Assembly: GCA_965231165.1 (NCBI GenBank)
Contig: OZ246421.1
Location: forward strand, 1,674,001-1,738,000
Direction of reading: 5' to 3'
Length of the DNA stretch: 64,000 bases
From: Micavibrio_C sp965231165
GTDB lineage: Bacteria; Pseudomonadota; Alphaproteobacteria; Micavibrionales; Micavibrionaceae
Below the pieces are notes generated by a model that was given only the letters and a program-made list of their open reading frames with translations, was not told the DNA's origin and did not search any database. This document shows, piece by piece, positions 41,499-48,675 of this stretch (its first letter is position 1; the number at the start of each line of letters is the position of its first letter). Both the position numbers and the translations under genes were made by a program.

Positions 41499-42482
41499 TT
41501 ACCTCACATTGTGTCTTGTATCGTCGGGATCGCCATAGGGATCGATATGGATCATAATTTCAGCATACGGAAAATCGCGCAGCAGCCGGTGTTCAAGGTC
41601 GCGCGAAATTTCATGCGCAGCGGTAAGCGTCAGGCCGCCATCAACCTCTATATCAAAAGAGATGAAGACGCGCATCCCGGATTTGGAAGTGCGCAGATCG
41701 TGAAGCCCCTTGACCCCCGGATGCGCCGTAACGCGGGCGGTGATCGCCTGACGGACATCATCGGGCAGTTCGCGGTCAAGCAGCATGTCCAGCCCCATCA
41801 TGGCGATACCGCGCGCCGCCCAGCCCAGATAGCCCACCACCAGCACCGCGAACAGCGCATCGATCCAGAGCGGCGCGCCCGCCATCAGCGCCAACAAGAC
41901 GAGGATCACGCCCGCATTGACGATGATGTCGGTGGCGTAATGGGCCTGATCGGCCTCGACCGCCAGAGAGGGGGCTTCTTTCAGGACACGGGCCTGAATG
42001 CGTACCAGCACCACTGAAAGGACAATAGACACCAGCATCACCGCAATCGCCAGTTCATGATATTCGACGGGTTGCGGGTCCATAAGGCGGCGCACTGACT
42101 CCCACAACAGCGCAAGCCCCGCCAGCATGATCAGCGAAGCCTGAAACAACGCCGCCAGCCCTTCAATCTTGCCATGGCCGGAGCGGTGGTTGGCATCGGC
42201 AGGTTTCAGGGAGAAACGGATCGCAAAATACGTCATTAGCGACACGCTGGCATCGCCCAGAGAATCCACCAGCGAGGCCAAAACACTGGCTGAATCGCTC
42301 AGAGCATACATGGCCGTTTTCATCATGATCAGCAGCGTGACGGTGGCGATGGATGCCATGCCCGCCACAAGGGCCTTGTGCGGGATATAGGCAGCCAGAT
42401 CGTTTTCATCGGGTTGGGGCTGGCGATTCATATTTTCAATAATACCCATCAGGGTTTCACAGGGCATCATAGTCGGAATCAT
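41499..42482 (-). CDS. Cation diffusion facilitator family transporter
   Basis: A 327-residue CDF protein with six predicted helices and a C-terminal cytoplasmic domain. Metal-site motifs include DSLGDASVSLMTYFAIRFSL and HRSGHGKIEGLAALFQ, followed later by HYATDIIVNAGVILV. It exports divalent metal (Zn, Fe, Mn or Co). The exact start is uncertain: ATG 42482, 42449 or 42431 are possible, none with a good ribosome site. It begins the minus-strand operon and is divergent from the TerC gene. Confidence 0.88.
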   Translation of the reverse strand: MIPTMMPCETLMGIIENMNRQPQPDENDLAAYIPHKALVAGMASIATVTLLIMMKTAMYALSDSASVLASLVDSLGDASVSLMTYFAIRFSLKPADANHRSGHGKIEGLAALFQASLIMLAGLALLWESVRRLMDPQPVEYHELAIAVMLVSIVLSVVLVRIQARVLKEAPSLAVEADQAHYATDIIVNAGVILVLLALMAGAPLWIDALFAVLVVGYLGWAARGIAMMGLDMLLDRELPDDVRQAITARVTAHPGVKGLHDLRTSKSGMRVFISFDIEVDGGLTLTAAHEISRDLEHRLLRDFPYAEIMIHIDPYGDPDDTRHNVR

Positions 42483-42619
42483 GCCCTGCGGAACACCCCC
42501 TACCTTTTCATCAGGAAATTTTGTAATCTTGGGGCTGGAGGAGCCGCCATGGCTTTATGATCTTATGAAAACTTGGCATTTCCCCCTCCTGTAACCAAAG
42601 AAAGAGCAACTGATACCTG

Positions 42620-44167
42620 ATGGAATGGATGTATGACCCGGCGGCATGGGCCGGACTGACAACACTGGTTGTCCTTGAGATTGTTCTCGGTATCGATAAT
42701 CTGATTTTTATTGCCATTCTTTCCGACAAGCTGCCGCCGCACCAGCGCCAACGTGCGCGCGTGGTGGGTCTGTCGCTGGCGCTGCTGATGCGTTTGTGCC
42801 TGCTGGCCGGGATTTCGCAACTGGCACAACTGACCGCGCCGCTTTTCTCCGTCATGGACCACGGTTTTTCCGCCCGCGACCTGATTATGATGTTCGGCGG
42901 CGGCTTCTTGCTATTCAAGGGCACGATGGAGCTACACGAAAAGCTGGAGGGGGCACATTCGGGCCGTGACGGCCCGGTGAATTACGCCGTGTTCTGGCAG
43001 GTGATCGTGCAGATTGTTATTTTAGATGCGGTGTTCTCGCTGGATGCTGTGATTACCGCCATCGGCATGACGCACCATCTGCCGGTGATGATGCTGGCGG
43101 TCTGCATCGCGATGGTGCTGATGATTATCGCCAGCAACAGGCTGATGGCTTTCGTCAGTGCGCACCCGACGGTGGTCATTCTGTGCTTAGGCTTCCTGCT
43201 GATGATCGGTTTCAGCCTGATCGTTGAAGGCCTCGGGTTCCATATCCCGAAAGGCTATCTGTATGCCGCGATTGCCTTCTCGATCATCATCGAGACCTTC
43301 AATCAGGTGGCGCTTAAGAACCGCCGCAAGACCTATGCGGTGATGGACCCGCGTACACGCATGTCGCAGGCGGTCTTAAGCCTGCTGGGCGGGACATCGG
43401 AAAACCCGAATATCCAGAGCGAGATTGCCAACCTGAAAAGCGGCGATGAAGGGGAATTTGCATTCGACCCGCAGGAGCGGCTGATGATGCAGCGCGTGAT
43501 GCGCCTGTCTGAACAGACCGTCACCAGCGTGATGACGCCGCGCAAGGACTTGTTCTGGATTGATCTGGCCGATGATGTCGATGAGGTCATGAAGGATATC
43601 CGCGAATGCCCGTATTCGTCACTGGTGGTGGCGGGGAACGGCGAGATCGAGGAACCAGCCGGGATCGTGCAGAAAAAAGACCTTGCCAATTTCCTGCTGG
43701 ATGGCGGCAACATGACCGACCTTTCCAGCATTATGGTGCAGCCGATCATCCTGCCCGAGACGGTAACGGTGATGCAGGCGCTGGATGCGTTCCGCAAGGA
43801 CCGTCTGCATGTGGCGTTTATCGTCGATGAATACGGCACACTCGAAGGCCTTGTCACGTTGACTGACGTCGTGGAAGCGATTGCGGGCGATCTGCCCGAA
43901 GACCATGAAGGCCATGAATTCCGCTTCGACAAGAAGGCCGACGGCACCATTGTGGTGAGCGGCAGCCTGACCTTGCAGGAGTTGGGTGAAATTCTGGAAG
44001 AGCAATCATTGCCCGAGGGTGATTACAATACCGCCGCCGGGATTGCGCTGCATGTGTTGCGCCGGATGCCGCAGAAGGGTGACATATTTGATTTCGCGGG
44101 CTGGAAGGTCACCATTGAAGCCCTTGATGGCCGCCGCGTCAGCAAACTGAAGTTTAACAGACCATGA
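42620..44167 (+). CDS. TerC-like membrane protein with CBS and CorC domains
   Basis: A 515-residue YegH/YoaE-type protein. Residues 1-230 carry seven or so helices of the TerC family, with IVLGIDNLIFIAILSDKL and VFSLDAVITAIG. A pair of CBS domains follows at about 300-420 (VTSVMTPRKDLFWIDL, FIVDEYGTLEGLVTLTDV), then a CorC/HlyC domain to the end. Such proteins are linked to metal ion export and tolerance. Its stop overlaps the next gene by four bases. Confidence 0.92.
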   Translation: MEWMYDPAAWAGLTTLVVLEIVLGIDNLIFIAILSDKLPPHQRQRARVVGLSLALLMRLCLLAGISQLAQLTAPLFSVMDHGFSARDLIMMFGGGFLLFKGTMELHEKLEGAHSGRDGPVNYAVFWQVIVQIVILDAVFSLDAVITAIGMTHHLPVMMLAVCIAMVLMIIASNRLMAFVSAHPTVVILCLGFLLMIGFSLIVEGLGFHIPKGYLYAAIAFSIIIETFNQVALKNRRKTYAVMDPRTRMSQAVLSLLGGTSENPNIQSEIANLKSGDEGEFAFDPQERLMMQRVMRLSEQTVTSVMTPRKDLFWIDLADDVDEVMKDIRECPYSSLVVAGNGEIEEPAGIVQKKDLANFLLDGGNMTDLSSIMVQPIILPETVTVMQALDAFRKDRLHVAFIVDEYGTLEGLVTLTDVVEAIAGDLPEDHEGHEFRFDKKADGTIVVSGSLTLQELGEILEEQSLPEGDYNTAAGIALHVLRRMPQKGDIFDFAGWKVTIEALDGRRVSKLKFNRP

Positions 44168-45219
44168 GCGAACGCATTATTTTGATCACCGGCGCCGCCG
44201 GATTTGTCGGCCATCATATGGTCGAGCATATTCTGAAGAATACGGATTTCCGCATTATCGGGATTGATTCCTTAAGCTATTCGGGATCGCTGGAGCGGCT
44301 GCGCGATATACAGATCGACCCGTTTCATCATCCGCGCTTCACGCACATGGGTTATGATTTCCGCCAGCCTGCGGGGTTGAACCTGATCAAGGAACTCTCC
44401 GCCGTTACCCATGTGCTGCACATGGGTGCGGAATCGCATGTTGACCGTTCGATCAGCGACCCGATGAGTTTTGTGACCGCGAACGTGGTCGGTACCACCA
44501 ATATGCTGGAACTGGCGCGGGGATTACCGAACCTTGCACTGTTCATCTATTTCTCGACGGATGAAGTGTTCGGACCGGTGCCGCTTGACCCCGCCTATCC
44601 GGGACATAAGGAAGACGCGGTCCACAACCCGAAGAACCCCTATGCCGCGACCAAGAGTGCGGGCGAGCAGATGGTGACGGCGTTCGCCAACACTTACGCC
44701 CTGCCCTGCATCATCACGCGGCAGATGAATATTTTCGGCGAGCGCCAACACCCGGAGAAATTTATTCCGAAGGTGATCCGCAGCGTGTTGAACGGCGAAA
44801 CCGTGCCGATTCACGCCACCCCTGACAAGCAACAAGCAGGCATGCGCCATTATATCCATGCGCGTAATGTGGCGGACGCGCACATGTTCTTGCTGCGGGA
44901 ACAGCCGTGGCGGAATAGCAATTCAGAATATGTCGATTCCTATCATATCGTCGGTGAGCGCGAGGTTGATAATCTGACACTGGCGCGGATGATTGAAGGC
45001 CATGTGCAGGAACTGGCACCCGGCATGGGATTGAGCGTTGCGGGCTTGCAATACGAAATGGTCGATTTCCATTCCAGCCGCCCGGGGCATGATCTGCGCT
45101 ATGCGCTGGATGACGGGAAGATGAAAGCACTGGGCTGGCAGCCACCGAAGAATTTTGAGGAATCGTTGAGAAAGACGGTGGCGTGGAGTTTGGGGAATAT
45201 GGAGTGGTTGGGGGTTTGA
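44164..45219 (+). CDS. NAD-dependent sugar-nucleotide epimerase/dehydratase
   Basis: A 351-residue extended SDR protein, nearest in pattern to dTDP-glucose 4,6-dehydratase. GAAGFVGHH (10-18) binds NAD; STDEVFG (131-137) and Y160xxxK164 (YAATK) are catalytic. It starts ATGA-overlapping the TerC gene, so the two are co-translated. The substrate is not certain; dTDP- or GDP-sugar is likely. The neighbours give no full sugar pathway. Confidence 0.88.
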   Translation: MSERIILITGAAGFVGHHMVEHILKNTDFRIIGIDSLSYSGSLERLRDIQIDPFHHPRFTHMGYDFRQPAGLNLIKELSAVTHVLHMGAESHVDRSISDPMSFVTANVVGTTNMLELARGLPNLALFIYFSTDEVFGPVPLDPAYPGHKEDAVHNPKNPYAATKSAGEQMVTAFANTYALPCIITRQMNIFGERQHPEKFIPKVIRSVLNGETVPIHATPDKQQAGMRHYIHARNVADAHMFLLREQPWRNSNSEYVDSYHIVGEREVDNLTLARMIEGHVQELAPGMGLSVAGLQYEMVDFHSSRPGHDLRYALDDGKMKALGWQPPKNFEESLRKTVAWSLGNMEWLGV

Positions 45220-45250
45220 ACCAATTTATTGTAATGACTCATGAATGAAG

Positions 45251-45277
45251 CTAAAGCCGCTCTTAGAACGGCTTTAG
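45251..45277. terminator. Hairpin between epimerase and AT-rich orphan
   Basis: CTAAAGCCG and CGGCTTTAG with a 9-base loop; the T run is short, so this is a moderate terminator for convergent genes. Confidence 0.5.
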
Positions 45278-45286
45278 CTGGTTTAA

Positions 45287-45547
45287 TCACTCGCTAAAAA
45301 AACCATCTTTATAATCATCAATAAACTCACATGGAAAGGTTGTTCCATGCTCTGCTTGGTACATCTTAGTTTTACCATTGTAGGTAATAGTTACTTCAGC
45401 CCTTAGAATACCAACTGCTGCGACTGTATTCCCAGTCAATTCTGGTAAGTTAGAAGTATCACGATAGATGTATTCAATATCCTCATCTTTAAGGTTTATT
45501 CTTGGTACTGTTCTATTTATTTCAGCAATGAATTCATTTTTCTGCAT
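45287..45547 (-). CDS. AT-rich orphan hypothetical protein
   Basis: An 86-residue soluble protein with GAGAGGAAA before ATG 45547. It begins MQKNEFIAEINRTVPRINLK and is acidic with no clear motif or membrane segment. The gene and its upstream region are visibly AT-richer than the neighbours, suggesting recent acquisition. It converges with the epimerase and lies near tRNA-Tyr, a common integration target, but no integrase or att duplicate was seen. Confidence 0.6.
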   Translation of the reverse strand: MQKNEFIAEINRTVPRINLKDEDIEYIYRDTSNLPELTGNTVAAVGILRAEVTITYNGKTKMYQAEHGTTFPCEFIDDYKDGFFSE

Positions 45548-45757
45548 GATTTCCTCTCAATCATAAGTTTTAGGTATCGTTATTTTTTAATATTTTTTCT
45601 GCTATAAAAGAAGCCCTTTCTCATATTTTAATAATGATAGAAAGCAGGAATTGGCTCACTTCGTTCGCCGCGTCTGCGCCCGCCGGGGGCGGGCTTGCCG
45701 TGAACCTGAAGGCCTCAAAAGGCCTTCGAGGTTAAAATCCAAGGCTCTGCCCGATAT
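45548..45757. other. Intergenic region between orphan gene and tRNA-Tyr
   Basis: The left half is AT-rich and probably holds the promoter of the orphan gene; TATAAA at about 45604 is a candidate -10. The right half switches to GC-rich sequence with hairpins (GCCCGCC/GGGCGGGC and AAGGCCT/AGGCCTT) and no gene. Confidence 0.5.
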
Positions 45758-45795
45758 TTAAGAAAAAACCACCCCGCGGGGGGTGGTTTTTCTTA
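45758..45795 (-). terminator. Terminator after tRNA-Tyr
   Basis: TTAAGAAAAA plus CCACCCC and GGGGTGG plus TTTTTCTTAA form a stem with a short GC loop; symmetrical, so bidirectional. Confidence 0.85.
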
Positions 45796-45797
45796 AA

Positions 45798-45883
45798 TGG
45801 TGGGGAGAGCAGGATTTGAACCTACGTAGCCCGAAGGCGTCTGATTTACAGTCAGATGCTTTTGACCGCTCAGCCATCTCCCC
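45798..45883 (-). tRNA. tRNA-Tyr (anticodon GTA)
   Basis: An 86-base class II tRNA with a long variable arm: acceptor GGGGAGA/TCTCCCC, anticodon loop CTGTAAA with GTA, T arm GTAGGTTCAAATCCTGC, encoded CCA end. Confidence 0.97.
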
Positions 45884-45999
45884 ATAAGGATATTCGGCGT
45901 CTTTAAGCCCGCACAACAAAAAGGTTTTTGCTTTATCTGTCAAGTCCGCGTATTGTCCGCCCACAGAATTCTTGAAAAACAATACGAAACGGAGCCCCC

Positions 46000-47394
46000 A
46001 TGGCGCGCGAATTTGGCAATAAAGGTGGTAGCAGAGGCGGAAGCCGTGGCGGCAGCGCCGGAGGACGGGGCGATAAGCCCGCCGGTCGTTCGGGTGCCCG
46101 CACTGGCGGAAAACCGTCAGGATTTGGCCGTTCAGACGGTGCCAAGCCCCGCAGCGGCAGCCGCGATGATAAGCCTAAACGCGCTTATGCAGACCGCGAT
46201 GCGCGCCCCGCCCGTGGTGATCGTGACGACAAGCCGAAACGTTCTTACGGAGAGCGTTCGGAGAGACCCGCCCGTTCTTACAGCGAAGATCGTCCGAAAC
46301 GCACCTATGGCGACCGGGATGACAAACCCAAGCGTTCCTATGGCGAGCGTTCGGAAAGACCGGCCCCGCGCGCCTATGACAGTGACCGCCCCCGTCGTCC
46401 GCGTGAAGATGGCGAACGCAAACCCTATGCCCGCCGCGACGATAGCCGCAGCACAGGCCGTGACGAGAGCACACCGCGCCGTTATATCCGTGATGAGGGC
46501 GACGCCCCGCGCGCCCGGAAAACCGGCGCAAAGCGCGAATATCCTGAACGCAAGCCGTTCAAAGGCCGTTTCGAGGATGAAGGTGCCGCCGCCCCGCGCG
46601 AACGCAAAACCCGTCTGGGCGCTGAAAAACTGAGCGGCGGCACATCGACGCCGCGCGTACGGATTCAGGCCAATCTGTGGGGCCAGCATGCGGTGAAGGC
46701 CGCGTGGCTGAACCCGAACCGCACCATCAGTGCGCTGTACACCACGCCTGAGGAATTAAAGCTGTTCAAGGACGTGCTGGACGAAGCCCGCGAAGCCGGT
46801 ATCCACCGCCCGGAACCGACACTGGTCGGGCGTGAAGACCTGGACAAGCACCTGCCGCGCGAAGCCGTGCATCAGGGGCTGGCGATTACCGCCGCCGAGC
46901 CAGAAGAAGTGTTTATTCAGGACATCATCAATAAGGCGAAGGGCAAAGACCGTTCGCTGGTGGTCATTCTGGACCAGGTGACTGACCCGCATAATGTCGG
47001 CGCAATCATCCGCAGCGTTTGCGCGCTGGGCGGTGACGGCGTCATCATGCAGCGCCGGAACGCCCCGGAACTGACGGGCGTGGTGGCCAAGGCCGCCAGT
47101 GGTGCTACCGAGCATGTCATGGTCGCCTATGAAACCAACCTGTCGCGCAGCATTGAAGCGCTGCAGGCGGAAGGTTATACCGTGGCCGGTCTGGACGAAC
47201 GCGGCGAGAAAACCGTCGATTCCTTAAAAGGCATCGAGCGTCTGGTATTGGTGCTGGGTTCGGAAGGCCCGGGCTTGCGCCATCTGGTGAAGGAACATTG
47301 CGATGTTCTGGTAAAAATCAAGATGGAAGGCCCGATCCCTTCCTTAAACGTATCCAACGCGGCAGCGGTTGCGCTGTATGCGGCGGTAGCTTAA
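46000..47394 (+). CDS. rlmB: TrmH/RlmB-type 23S rRNA 2'-O-methyltransferase with long repetitive N-terminus
   Basis: A 464-residue protein. Residues about 210-464 are a SPOUT methyltransferase: NVGAIIRSVCALGGDG, LVLGSEGPGLRHLV and IPSLNVSNAAAVALY, the family motifs 1-3. RlmB methylates G2251 in 23S rRNA. Residues 1-205 are a low-complexity Arg/Asp/Lys/Ser/Gly region with repeats like RDDKPKRSYGERSERPA, predicted disordered and possibly RNA-binding. GGAG precedes ATG 46000. Exact substrate is inferred. Confidence 0.88.
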   Translation: MAREFGNKGGSRGGSRGGSAGGRGDKPAGRSGARTGGKPSGFGRSDGAKPRSGSRDDKPKRAYADRDARPARGDRDDKPKRSYGERSERPARSYSEDRPKRTYGDRDDKPKRSYGERSERPAPRAYDSDRPRRPREDGERKPYARRDDSRSTGRDESTPRRYIRDEGDAPRARKTGAKREYPERKPFKGRFEDEGAAAPRERKTRLGAEKLSGGTSTPRVRIQANLWGQHAVKAAWLNPNRTISALYTTPEELKLFKDVLDEAREAGIHRPEPTLVGREDLDKHLPREAVHQGLAITAAEPEEVFIQDIINKAKGKDRSLVVILDQVTDPHNVGAIIRSVCALGGDGVIMQRRNAPELTGVVAKAASGATEHVMVAYETNLSRSIEALQAEGYTVAGLDERGEKTVDSLKGIERLVLVLGSEGPGLRHLVKEHCDVLVKIKMEGPIPSLNVSNAAAVALYAAVA

Positions 47395-47395
47395 A

Positions 47396-47417
47396 GTTTC
47401 TCCCCAAGGGGAGAAAC
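47396..47417. promoter_or_regulatory. Perfect palindrome carrying the ribosome site of the MFS gene
   Basis: GTTTCTCCCC, AA, GGGGAGAAAC: perfect 10-bp arms with a 2-base loop, just after the rlmB stop. The right arm contains GGGGAG, the ribosome site for ATG 47422, so the fold could hide it. It could also be a terminator without a T run. Confidence 0.5.
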
Positions 47418-47421
47418 TATT

Positions 47422-48675
47422 ATGCAGACACTCTGGAACAGCCTGAAAGCCGACCGCAAGGTCACGCTGACGATCCTGATCGCGGCGCTCGGCTATTTTG
47501 TCGATATTTATGATCTGGTGCTGTTCAGCGTCGTGCGCGTGGCGAGCCTGAAGGGGCTGGGCGTCGAAGGCGACGCCATGATGTCCACGGGCGCTCTTCT
47601 CCTCAATATGCAGCTGGGTGGTTTCCTGATCGGCGGATTGCTGTGGGGGATCATGGGCGACAAGGTCGGGCGCAAGGAAGTGCTGTTCGGCTCGATCCTG
47701 CTCTATTCATTGGCCAATATCGCCAACGCGTTCGTCACCACCATAGACCAGTATGCGCTGTGCCGTTTGCTGGCGGGGATTGGCCTGGCCGGGGAGATCG
47801 GCGCGGGGATTACGCTGGTGGCCGAGCTGATGCCCAAGCATTTACGCGGCTACGGCACGACGTTCGTGGCCTCGGTCGGGGTTTCGGGCGGGGTGCTGGC
47901 CGGATTCACTGGGCATACGCTCGACTGGCAGACAGCTTACATATTCGGCGGCTGCATGGGGCTGGCATTGCTGGCATTGCGCGTGGGTGTGGCGGAATCG
48001 CTGTTATTCAAGGCGGCGAAAGACCGCGCCCATGTCAAACGCGGCAATCTGATGCTGATTCTGAGATCGCGCGAACGGCTGCTGCGCTATCTGGCCTGTA
48101 TCCTGATCGGGGTGCCGTTGTGGTATTCGGTCGCGGTACTGATTACTTTCGCGCCGGAGATCGGCAAGGCCATGGGCATTGCCGAACCGCTGCTGGTGGC
48201 GACCGCCCTGCCCCTTTGCTATTTAGGGATTACGCTCGGCGATATCGCCAGCGGGTTGATCAGTCAGAAAATGCAAAGCCGCAAGATCGTCATCGCACTG
48301 TTTATCTGCATGGCGGCGGTTTCGTGCGGCGGGTTGTTGTTGCTGGGGCCGTATCTGGATGCGACGGAATATTACGGTTTCTGCCTGCTGATCGGGTTCA
48401 GCATGGGGTACTGGGTGTTGATGCTGACGACGGCGGCCGAACAATTCGGTACCGATTTACGCGCCACCGTGGCGACATCCGTGCCCAATTTCGTGCGCGG
48501 TACGGCAGTAATCTGCACGTCCGCGTTCGTGGCGCTGAAAGGTTATGGCGTTGTCGAAAGCGCGCTTTATGTGGGTATTGCCGCGTTCGTTATCGCGTTT
48601 ATCGCGCTGCGCTATTTGAAAGAAACATTCCACACCGACCTTGATTTCATCGAGGGTGAAGGACAGTTAACATGA
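47422..48675 (+). CDS. MFS transporter
   Basis: A 417-residue protein with 12 hydrophobic helices. MFS motif A is MGDKVGRKEVLFGS in loop 2-3, with a typical LAGIGLAGEIGAGITLVAEL in helices 4-5. The metabolite:proton symporter branch is a likely match; substrate unknown. Its stop overlaps the polA start (ATGA), so the two form an operon. GGGGAG lies upstream. Confidence 0.85.
   Translation: MQTLWNSLKADRKVTLTILIAALGYFVDIYDLVLFSVVRVASLKGLGVEGDAMMSTGALLLNMQLGGFLIGGLLWGIMGDKVGRKEVLFGSILLYSLANIANAFVTTIDQYALCRLLAGIGLAGEIGAGITLVAELMPKHLRGYGTTFVASVGVSGGVLAGFTGHTLDWQTAYIFGGCMGLALLALRVGVAESLLFKAAKDRAHVKRGNLMLILRSRERLLRYLACILIGVPLWYSVAVLITFAPEIGKAMGIAEPLLVATALPLCYLGITLGDIASGLISQKMQSRKIVIALFICMAAVSCGGLLLLGPYLDATEYYGFCLLIGFSMGYWVLMLTTAAEQFGTDLRATVATSVPNFVRGTAVICTSAFVALKGYGVVESALYVGIAAFVIAFIALRYLKETFHTDLDFIEGEGQLT

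Noticed and set aside
45287..45900. Genomic island at tRNA-Tyr.
   Set aside because: Only one AT-rich gene is present and no integrase, att duplication or second boundary is visible.
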